Below are positions 1 through 9,432 of a stretch of 64,000 nucleotides of DNA, piece after piece. Positions within the stretch are counted from its first letter, which is position 1. Each line of letters starts with the position of its first letter. The notes under the pieces were generated by a model. The model did no database searches and was not told the origin of the DNA. It saw only the letters and a list, made by a program, of their open reading frames with translations. Source of the DNA: Chelydra serpentina (lineage: Eukaryota > Chordata > Testudines > Chelydridae); NCBI GenBank assembly GCA_037349315.1, contig JBAIAC010000008.1:121084001-121148000 (forward strand), written 5' to 3'. The position numbers and the translations under genes were made by a program.

Positions 1-239
1 TGAGCTATCCGTCATCCAATATTGTGGTCGTTACAAATCTTCTGTGTTCCCACTTCTCTTCCATGCCCCCTTTCAATGTTTCCCTTTTTTTGATACCCTA
101 TCGACATCTATAAACTGAATGAGGCAAGGGACTACGAGGGGGATGGAGAAGAATTGACTTATTTATATATAATTAACATAAACAGCACAAACAAAGAGGA
201 AAAAAAGGGCCTCAGAAAACAGTCAAAATAGACAAGACA

Positions 240-365
240 AAGCATGAGAGGGAAACAGAAGCAAAGAGGTAAAATGATTTGCCCAAGGTCAGTGGCCGAA
301 CTGGGAATAGAAACAGGTCTTTTGACCGTCAGTTCAGTGTTCTATCCATAGACTATGCTGTCTTA
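240..365 (+). repeat. MIR/CORE-SINE-like ancient repeat
   Basis: The stretch runs through an AGGTAAAATGATTTGCCC block, then AAGGTCAGTGGC, then a run resembling the tail of MIR-type SINEs (gaactgggaatag...aggtct...ttcagtgttctatccatagactatgctgtctt). This order matches the conserved core and 3' half of amniote MIR/CORE-SINEs as I remember them. It is clearly diverged. No TSD was found. Confidence 0.55.
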
Positions 366-3300
366 CGAGCATTGTTAGCATGAGTCTGGACAGGAAGAGG
401 GGTTTTCCAGGCCTTGCTCTAGCCCTGTTAGCAAGACCTGTTCTCTGGTCCTAATGCCCAGCCTGGTTCCCAAGTTCTATAGTCTCCTGCAACCCCCACA
501 ATACTCTTCACTCATTCTGTAATGAAACAGTTTTGACACTTACTTTAAAAACCCCACAGATTTCTTTTATTTTGAATTTTCTTATTTAATTAAGGAATTT
601 CCACCCATTAGTAGAAAACAAATGACATGTAATCTTAAATATGGAGCTGCTAATGGATTAGAATCCCAGCTTCAAATAGTATAAATAATTAATCTCTGGC
701 TACAGTGCCACATGAAATATTTGCTACTAAAATCATGCAAGAATTAAAGTGGGAGACGAGAGACAAGATGGTAATCATAATTAAGTGATTTGAGTCAGAA
801 ATTTCATGATTCCCCAAAGCTATGGAATTGCTTTGGCAAAACAAGTAATCTCTGGTATAGAGATTCACCCAGGTGTGAAAATGCAATCCCCTCACCTGTG
901 GTTGCACCCATGAGGAAATTTCTGATAGCAAACCAATGATAACAGGAAAAAAAGTGTTGAGGCTTGCATCAAGATATAGTATTTAATCAAAAAGCGTATT
1001 TCCCTTATCATTCCAAAAACTATTTCAAATTTAAACTTAGATTGGAACAGTAGCCATTTTATTGTTCCCCTTATTACAAAAAAAAAAAAAAAAAAGCTAC
1101 AGTACTTGGTATGGTTATCAGAACACTAAATTCCAAGCGCTACAGGGAATCCTGCAGAATACAAAGTTAAGGACTAGATATCTTAGAATCTTCTTGGATA
1201 GTATCAGCCTAAAACTATACAGAGATCTCCTAGTGCCTCCAGAGTAAGAAAAATTCAATACACATTGCTTCAAAGGCAAAGACATCAAAACTCAATTCAC
1301 AAGAGTCAGGTGGCAGGAAATAGTAAGAAAGTGCACAAATTCAGTAAGTGTTTATGCAAAGAGCAAGCTGCCTGTCAAATACCCAAACAATTAAAACCAT
1401 ACTGTAGAATGTACCTACAAAATGTATAGCATACGGGTAGAAATCCATAATATTTTTAGAATACATAGCAACTTTGCTCGTTCATAACCCATACAGAAAA
1501 ATGTGTTTCATATTTATTGGGCACCCTCCAAAGGCTTTTGGCATTTTATTGCTATTGCACTTCAAACTCCATTAGCCTATAGAAGTGTGCAAGCAAGCTG
1601 ATTCATGGGCATTATATTGTATAGCTACAGCAACATGATGAAGAAGCTTGATGCATAACACTACACATTTGCTGAGGTGCCTAAGACACGCTCCTGAAAC
1701 ACAGGCATGTTTTGTCACCTCAGAATTTATACATAGAAATCTGTTTTGTTAATTATTCTAAAACTCCTCAAGGGTAGAGTTTGTTTATTGAAGTTACCTA
1801 TTTTGCGGGCTTACACATTAAATTATGAAACAACTGCATTTCTCATATTTTCACCATTGTCTAGTTTAATTATTGGAAAAAAAATATTTTGTAAGTGAAG
1901 TCCTTTAGTCACAGAACACATTCAGAAAAGGCCATGGCAATATAAGCTTCCCCAAGCCAGTTTCTCTCAACATTTTAGTGATCCTTACAGTGGAAAAAGA
2001 CACCTATGAAAAGGAGGGTACGTACCTACTTTACCCCTCTTTGTGTATTCCTCTCCAATCTCCTTTGTAGGAATTGGGCAATTAAGATTTTTAATTTACA
2101 TTAGGAGAGGGCAGCACTGGCTCTTGGAAGCCAGAACTTCCACAGGTGATGCTAACTGGCTTTCTCGGTAGTAGACAAGAACTGAATGGATAAGGAGATT
2201 GAACTCCAGGCTTCTGTCCAATTTTAACACTGTATACTGTAACTAATACTATAACAAACCCTCAGTAGATGTGGTCCATAGAGGACCTTCATTCTCAAGG
2301 CTGAAAATCTTTCACTGTATTAAACAGCATTATATTTCAAGGCTTTTGTTTGTTTTTAAAGGTATGTGTCTAAGGTTGAAGGAATCAGAATATAGTATGC
2401 ATCTTCAATATTGATCTTTATTGATGACCATGGTGCCATTATATATGAAAGATACTTAAAGGACTTCAGAACTTTAGGAGCTATCACATGGATGATTCTG
2501 CACATAAGCTTAATTTAGGAAGCTATTAAGTTCCTCAAGGTGAGATTTCAGAAAAGCTTAAATATTATTTTCCATAACTGATTACAAGAGTACACAACAA
2601 ATCATTTAAATCTTTTTCTATATTGTGTCATACCAATACGTGATTTTTGTTTCTATGTCCAGTGTGACTGCTTATAATAGAGCACTTGCATTCCCAATTT
2701 TGATTTTAAATTACCAACAGATGCAGTTAATGACTGTTTGTTAAACTATTTTATGAAAAATATGAATACATTTCTGGCTGTGTTTAAAAAAGAACTAAGG
2801 CGTATCCTACAGCTCTCTCCTAAGCAAACTCCCAGTGAAGTCAATGTAAGTTTTGTCCATGCAAAGACAGCATGATCCAGATGTATAGTTATCTCAGAAC
2901 ATATCACTCACTGTTATCATATTAGATACAAATAGTCATTTAATAAATGCTGACTTGGTTGGGCTGGTGTAAGAATTCAGTTCAACAAACCTTCTGGACA
3001 AGCAAAAGCACCTGATTATTTTCCTTACTGTAAATACCCTTTTCTTAAAGACATAAGTTTTAAAAAAAATAAATTGAATAAAATCACTTCTGATCATTTT
3101 CAATCACATCTATTTAGGTTTTAGCAGAAATGTGGTAAATGTTTTGTGATATCCATAAAAAGGAGAAGCTTCATTCTCCCTACTGGGCCTTAGTGAGGGC
3201 TACTGCTTGAATAACCAACACAAAGGAGACTGTATTGTAAATATTCCACTGAAAAACGCAGAAATAATGCTCAGAAAAACCTTTCCAATCTGAATTAATA

Positions 3301-5690
3301 AAATCACAAGTGAATCCGCTCATCGCTGCACAGACACTATGTGCAGCAAGTAGTATGAAATGTGAAGCAATGTGGTGGTATTTATTTTAGAGCTGAATTG
3401 TCTCAGTTATTAGAATAATATTTTGCTTCACTCACAGTAACTTGTCACTTTTTATTCAGCAGTTGTCAATTTCTTTGAGGAACTAAGCAAGATGAATGTC
3501 TAACAAACAGATTAACATACATCAGCAGTTGGCTCTTTAGTGCATGTCCCATTATGTTACTATGTTCAGGGCCTACATTACTATTTATATAATGCACAGA
3601 AGCATGGAGGGCTTCCAGCAGCTACTCACTCGTGGCCGTAGTAGCGGTTAAAGCAGCTCCTTCATTGTTGTGGCAGTGGATACACAATGGCTAGCTGAAA
3701 GCCTTTTATCTGCAAGCTGGACAATATCCAGTACCGAAAATCTGAGCCTCTTACTTTCTGACTGGTTAATAGATCAAATGCATCAGTAAATAAGAGATAA
3801 AATAATAGCCAGCTACAAGAGGAATTTATTTTTTATTGTTTAATTTTTCAAAAATTAACTAATTTTGAATTTGAAGAGGACTTCTCTTTAAAACAGCTTT
3901 TTTTAAAATCTAAATGCAGAGCCCTTGCTCAAAATAACCATGAAGTAAAGCTATGGGTTTATTTTGTTGACACTGTCAGGAATTAATTACAATCAGTATC
4001 ACTGTCTCGGTCCATATTTCCCCCACTCCCTCATAGACTCAGAGACCTTTCCCCCAGAAACATAAAGCATTGATGCAGGCAGCAATGGTACACTCATTGA
4101 TATTCAGCCTCTCATTTGCTAGGCCAGAGTTTTTGAAACAACCAATTACATTACAAAAAAAACCAAACAAACCAACATTATTCACCAAAATATTTTTAGA
4201 AGTGACAGTAGAGTCTAAGATCGATGCTGTCACTTGTTTGCAGAAGCTATGACCTAGTCTATTTATGTTTTTTTGTGGAGGTTGTATTTCTAAGGCAATC
4301 GAGTCAGACTCACTCCACATGGTTCTGGTGCAACTTACTGTCAAATATAATGAAAGAACAGTCTGAAGGACTGAATTATTTCAGACTATAGTACTCTTCA
4401 AGGTTTCAAAATACTTTTCTATTTTATTTGAGTGTCAGAAGACATATGGCTATTTAAGCAAGAATTATGATGATGGACCTTGATTTTGCACAGCTTTATG
4501 CTCTTAAACCTGAATGTCTGACTTAGTGAAAACACATGTATTTCTCTTTCATGGAGTCTTCATTGTTTCCAAACAAGGAACAGGCTAACACCATCCAAAT
4601 GATGAAGGTTAGCAGGAAATAGGTAATTTAGGGAGCATTCCTGGCAGAGTTCCACACATGCAGATATTATGGAACCTAAAATAATTTGTATTTTTTAAAT
4701 TTAGTCTCCTCCCTCACAGAATCTGTTTTAGTTTATTAATGGGACAGAGATAGTAGCATGTTTAAGCCATCACACAATTATATAGAATAACTTGTTTTCT
4801 CCTGTTTCTGCCATGTAAAGCAGTACATTTTAAAGATCAATACAGTTATGTAAAAGTTAGTTTTTCATGTTTACTAGGTAATAGGGGCTGTAACACAGAG
4901 GAACAATATACAGCAGTGTTCAAGGTTCATGCCACTGTAGCCAGAAAAGTTGTTGGTAGGCATTTTGCTTTTTGGTTAGTCTAGCAATATGGTATCTGCT
5001 ATATTTTTACTTTTAGAATTGATAGACATACCAGTGAAAATTATAAACATAGATTCTTGCCATTTTTTTGCAGAAATTTTCACTGTGAAGACATCATGGA
5101 TATATAACTAGCTTAAAAATACCTTTGTTTTATAAGAAGTAGGTGACTTTCATTTAGAACATTCACTTCTGAAGCAAAGTAGAATATTGAAGGTACGTTC
5201 TATGTTGAGCATCAAATTAAATAAATACATCACATTGTATGTACTGTACCAGGAAATATTGCATTTGATATACACTCAGCATAACTGGCTTCAAATAGAT
5301 TACATCATATTTTTGTTTTAACTATTTTACAAATGTTTTTTTCAAATTTCAGCACAACCCCATCTTTTCAATTAACTTATTAATTGAAACATCAGAGATT
5401 TCTCATTCTTTAATCTTTTGCCTATACAACACACAAAGGCATTCATAGCATTAACCCCAAGTTCCCAGACTCCTAGATTTTCCATTTTATGTCATACTGT
5501 AAAAATGGTTAATAAGCTCAGTATTTTCAGATTTTTTTAATTTTGACCATCTGTTCAAAAGGATAAAGGCAAAGAGGGCTTATTATTAAACCACTCAGTT
5601 ACTTTCAAACATACTAAAACTTATTATTTGTATATCTAGATTGTTCACCTTCTAATTATCGATTTGTGATGCACACAAAAGAAGATTACT
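366..5690. other. Unique or decayed DNA, no gene recognised
   Basis: About 5.3 kb of AT-rich sequence. Open frames are short and show no protein-like composition. A short piece at about 2,830-2,880 contains the 'agtgaagtcaatg' motif common in old amniote repeats. The stretch at 3,600-3,740 is less AT-rich and could be a conserved non-coding element, but nothing in the sequence proves it. No RNA gene, exon or TSD-bounded element was recognised. Confidence 0.5.
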
Positions 5691-5694
5691 CATA

Positions 5695-5830
5695 CTATCA
5701 TAGTGACAAGGACCCCAGTGATGGACCAGGATCCCATTGTGCTAGGCGCTGTACAAACGCAGAACAAAAACAGTCTCTACCCCAAAGAGCATACAATCTA
5801 AACATAAGACAAGAGACAGGAGATAGAGAC
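5695..5830 (+). repeat. Old amniote interspersed repeat
   Basis: Contains the sequence order 'ccattgtgctaggcgctgtacaaacgcagaac' (in pieces), 'cagtctctaccccaaagagc' and 'atacaatctaaacataagac'. A diverged relative lies at about 28,995-29,060 (gataggtgctgtacagatatgaag...ctgtcccaaagagcttacat), and a fragment at about 22,555-22,600. Recurrence of the same word order at three loci identifies it as an interspersed repeat. I cannot name the family with certainty. Confidence 0.55.
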
Positions 5831-5879
5831 ACATGGGGAAGTACAACAATCAGAGGAGACCAGGCATTTGTAGTGTTTA

Positions 5880-6178
5880 CTTCAAAGTAGCTACATGAGG
5901 TCCGCACTATACCCTGCCACCCATGGTTGACCTCACCTAGTTTATCTCATAGTAAACACTACAAATGCGTTGTCTGCACTATGTTTTCACAGCAGCATAG
6001 CTAACATGCCTTAAGCTGAGCTAACTCAAGCTGTAGTTTATATCCCTCACAGTATACTCATCTCAAGTTAAAAGCACCACCACACCTAAGTTAATGGATG
6101 GTGTGTGTGGTTGTAGAATTAGGGGCAACATTTGAGTTTATAATTCTAGTTAACTCTGCAGTGAAGACAACCCCTAGC
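5880..6178. mobile_element. Decayed MITE, same family as 49,409-49,930
   Basis: The right half (6,060-6,178) runs 'ctcaagttaaaagcaccacc', then 'taagttaatgg', then 'ttaactctgcagtgaagac'. The element at 49,409-49,930 has the same order in its right half and the matching inverted word 'cttcactgcagagttaact' at its left end. The left end here is too decayed to place exactly. TIRs of the form TTCACTGCAGAGTTAAC suggest a Harbinger-like or hAT-like non-autonomous DNA transposon; no clear TSD. Confidence 0.5.
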
Positions 6179-6418
6179 TATCTGATACAGTAACAATTTA
6201 TCAGCAGAATTTAAAAAACCATCTGCAGAGTAACTATGGGGTTTTTTTGTCACATTTAATGTCACTAAAGCATTTATCAAACTAAAGCCATGCTGTTTAT
6301 CAGATAAAACAACAAAATATATTTACATTATTATTATTATTCTAGGGCTGATCAAAAATATAATTGCACAAACATACACCGTATGAGTGGATATGCAAAT
6401 AGTGAGACATTTGGCTAG

Positions 6419-6420
<2 letters not shown>

Positions 6421-6452
<32 letters not shown>
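6421..6452. repeat. (GA)n microsatellite
   Basis: An uninterrupted run of about 15 GA dinucleotides following 'gtt'. Confidence 0.95.
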
Positions 6453-6453
<1 letters not shown>

Positions 6454-6454
<1 letters not shown>

Positions 6455-7685
6455 TCGGGACAGCTACATGGCAGAGAACAGAAAACAGAGCAGAAGCAAG
6501 TCCAGGTAGAGATAGATACACTATGTATCCTCCACATATGGACTGTTCTTGCAGCATGTGTACTTTACATGCCTCTTCACTCGATCACCAAGCCACACAC
6601 TTAACTGCTGAGTGTATTCCATATGAAGGGAAAAAAATAACTCAAAACTAGACTTTAGAGAGCAGAGTGAAGGCCCATTAAAAATCAGCAGAGACTGAAG
6701 GAGCCAAGGAGGAATTGCTCTCATGCTGCTGGCAACAATTAGGAGTTACAAATCAGCCCAGATTTATTAACCCAAAACACTGCCTGAAGAAATGTGGGGG
6801 AGGGAGAGTGACATGGAGCAGGGGGAGAGGTGTCATTTTAAAATATTCCCTGCTCCTCTTCCTTTCTTTTCCTCTACTCGATCAAATTTATGCTGAAGAT
6901 GATGGAGAAATATCTCACCGTCCATCAATCACTGAATGCCACACTCCATCCACCCACCCAGAGCAGACAACTGGGACTCCCAGCAGAGGAAATTACAGTT
7001 CCCAGCCAGCCTAGTCACCCCGCTCCTCAATTCTACTGGGAGAGCCTGCCACCGAGAGCTCCATACCCCTTCCTCACCTCGCTTCCTGACAGACCTTGGT
7101 AGCCCTTCAATGTAACCCTTTTCATGTTCACCCTCTACCAGACAAACCCAGCCACTCGCCCCCTTCTCTGCCAGTCAATCAAATCATGACACAGCCAACA
7201 ATCCCCTATCTTCCAGTTAAATCCCTCCCCACACCCTTGGTCTCCTAGATACCCGTCTCCAGTCACCCTTTCTCCCCTCCAAGTCAAACAGCATACTCCC
7301 CCCATGACCCTTCTCTCTCAGTCAGACAGTCCACCCCTCGCCCCATCTCCCCAGACAGGCCCTTTCCAGGCCACGCTCTCCTTAGCCTTCCCCCACCCAA
7401 TCTTCCCCCACCCTTAGTCCCCTCCGTCACACAGGGGGTCCCCAGCCAGCCCTGTGCCCCCTTCTCTCCCCTCTAGACAGAGGAAGCTGGCTGGGGCAGG
7501 GATGTATGGGTGAGGGGAAGAGCTCCCGAGCTACAAGCCTCTATAGTGGAAGTGGGGCTTCCTGTTTTGCTCACTCTCTGTGGGAAGGTCACTTCAGGAT
7601 TGCCACGGTCACTATAACCCCACCCCAAAGCCACTCAGCCCACAACGGGGCAGTGGGGATGCTAAGGAGCTTCCCCAGGTGCATT
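6454..7685. other. C/T-rich flank of the CpG island, no gene
   Basis: Sequence becomes progressively C- and CT-rich from about 6,840 (plus-strand pyrimidine tracts such as 'tcccctacccc...tcccc') but has few CpGs until about 7,690. Open frames here have no domain-like content. It may be the shore of the CpG island or an old repeat. Confidence 0.4.
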
Positions 7686-7689
7686 AAAA

Positions 7690-8600
7690 GTGCCTCAACT
7701 TCCCACACATGCAACACCCTCCCCCACACCAGCGCCCAGCCCCACTGCAACCAGGCCCCGCCCCAGGGCACAGCACCACTGTAAGCACCGCCCCCCACCC
7801 CCCAGGGCCCCACCCAGCCCCGCTGCAACCACCGCCACCCCCCACTGCGCCCAGGCCAGGCACGCCCGAGAAACGCTCAAACCCCCCTGCCCCCCAACAC
7901 ACCCTTTCTAGATAAAAATCACTTTCAGGGGGCGGGGGAGAAGCCCCAGGGCCCCTCTCGCTGCTCCCCTCCGCCGCAGGCAGCCCCCGCAGCAAACTCC
8001 TTCGCAGCTTCTCCCGCTGTTTGCACCCCGCGGAGGGAGGGTTCCCCACCTGCCGCGAGTTAGTTGCGCGCACCCCCCAGTGCTCAGCTCCGCCGGGCAC
8101 AAGCTGGGCTGGGGCTGGCCCCGGCACCGAGAGCCTCTGTGCACCGGAGCCTTCGAGCGTGTCCCCTGCTGGCGGGCTCGGGCCCCCCGGCATCGAAGCC
8201 ACTCACCTCGGCATCAGCCCCGCTCCGGCCAAGGGGCTGGCTCCTCCCAGCCGCTCGGCTACACCTGCCTCGCCCCCGGGGCCCTGCCAGCGCCTCGCCT
8301 TTCTCCGCGCTCGGGAGTCGCTGCCTCCGCGGGCGTGGGGAGGGGAGGGCGCCTCTCCCTGCGCGCCCCACAACCGCCCAGGGCTGCGGCCGCAGCAGCA
8401 CCGCCCTGCACCTGCTGCACCGTGAAGCGAGGGCAGGCGCCGGAACAGCGGCGCTCCACGTGTTCTGTGCCAGGGACGGCGCGCCCCTGGCGAGGGGTCC
8501 GACCAGGGCACCTCGGCACTGGGGCCAGGCCTCCCCTCACCCCGGCCCCGGTCTTTGCCTAGTCCCGCCTGTGCCCTGTTGGTAGGTTAAGGACAGGTCA
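7690..8600. promoter_or_regulatory. CpG island, putative promoter
   Basis: About 900 bp of very G+C-rich DNA with dense CpG (for example 'ccgcggaggg', 'gttgcgcgcac', 'ggcgcgcccc', 'cagcggcgct', 'gcggccgcag'), set in AT-rich, CpG-poor surroundings. CpG islands of this size usually mark vertebrate promoters and first exons. GC-box-like GGGCGG and GGCGGG words occur. No TATA box was seen. Many long overlapping frames cross it on both strands, which is expected from GC-rich sequence and is not evidence of coding. Which gene it might serve cannot be told from the window. Confidence 0.6.
8207..8450 (-). other. Possible non-coding first exon with splice donor
   Basis: On the minus strand the sequence CCGAG|GTGAGTGG occurs with the GT at 8,205-8,206. 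This is a close match to the vertebrate 5' splice-site consensus and it lies in the middle of the CpG island. If used, the upstream exon would lie to the right (about 8,207-8,450 or beyond) and the gene would be transcribed leftward. No matching acceptor or downstream exon was found in 0-8 kb. This is inference only. Confidence 0.2.
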
Positions 8601-9147
8601 GAAGCCTCTTGCCCGCAAAGCCCCCCGCCTGCTCCGGGAGCCGTCAAACACACACACAGGAGGGCCCGCTAGAGCAAGTTTCAAATTTGAGGGCAGGGGG
8701 AAATTATTTCAGACGCTTCAAACGTGGGGACGCTAAACACGGTTAAAGGAGGCTTTGAAAGCCTGATGGGGAGGTTTGTACTAGTCAATACTTCTCATGG
8801 AAACAATGTTCACTGGGGAAAGGAGGATTAGAAGATAGATGTATACACTAAAAGTCACATTTAGAGCTAAAAACGAAGGAGGGCTGCAAATCTCAAAATA
8901 TTCAGCCAAATAACTGTAGGAAATTGAATACAATTGACATAGCTCAATCTTTTCATGTTTGTGTTTGGCCTTCTTTCTTTCTTGTTTTCTTTTGCTTAGT
9001 TATCAGGTTAGGATAGTATTACCGACTCTGAATTTATCTTTGCCAGCTGCTTTGTATTTTTAAATAAGTTTTGAAACCATCTAGAGGCCAGGGGAGGTTC
9101 TTTTTCATATTTTGTGAGAATTGAAGTAAATATATCTGAAAAATAAC
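8601..9147. other. Intervening DNA, no feature
   Basis: GC content falls back to background after about 8,660. No open frame, repeat or RNA gene recognised up to the PLE target site. Confidence 0.5.
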
Positions 9148-9160
9148 ATTACACTTATAG

Positions 9161-9424
9161 GTTTCAGTGTAGTAGCCGTGTTAGTCTGTGTCAGCAAAAT
9201 GAAAATAAGAAAGAAAAACTTGTAGCACCTTAGAGACTAACAAATTTATTTCAGCATAAGCTTTCGTGGGTTAGTACCCACTTCATTCCATGCATCCGAT
9301 GAAGTGGGTACTAACCCACGAAAGCTTATGCTGAAATAAATTTGTTAGTCTCTAAGGTGCTACAAGTTTTTCTTTCTTATTTTCATTTTGCTGACACAGA
9401 CTAACACGGCTACTACACTGAAAC
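9161..9424. repeat. Palindromic 5' terminus of the PLE
   Basis: Two arms of about 130 bp are inverted copies of one another, with the axis at ATGCAT (9,290-9,295). The left arm begins GTTTCAGTGTAGTAGCCGTG and the right arm ends with its exact complement, CACGGCTACTACACTGAAAC. Mismatches are confined to the few bases beside the axis (TTCC against CCGA). Pairing extends 4 more bases on each side (9,157-9,428), overlapping the TSD. The structure could form a long RNA hairpin or a DNA cruciform. The coding sequence starts just after the right arm. Confidence 0.9.
9296..9333 (+). ncRNA. Degenerate hammerhead-ribozyme-like core (5' copy)
   Basis: Order of parts: CCGATGA (canonical CUGANGA with U4 changed to C), stem II GTGGGT/ACCCAC with loop ACTA (9,304-9,319), GAAA (9,320-9,323), then a 3-bp stem III AGC/GCT with loop TTAT, and G at the position where a cleavable hammerhead has A, C or U. 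PLE pLTRs are known to carry hammerhead motifs with very short stem III. Stem I is not evident here. Two core changes suggest an inactive relic in this copy. Confidence 0.45.
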
Positions 9425-9432
9425 CTATCATT

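Noticed and set aside
4039..4344. 101-codon minus-strand frame
   Set aside because: Overlapped by an open frame on the other strand, no recognisable domain, no splice context; likely chance.
7684..8585. Several overlapping frames of 100-170 codons on both strands in the CpG block
   Set aside because: GC-rich DNA has few stop codons. The frames overlap in all phases, have no domain motifs and are alanine/proline/arginine-rich by composition.
9388..9432. Upstream extension of the PLE gene beginning at TTG
   Set aside because: No ATG before 9,433; the upstream 15 codons lie inside the pLTR. A non-ATG start is possible, but the first ATG was taken as the simplest start.
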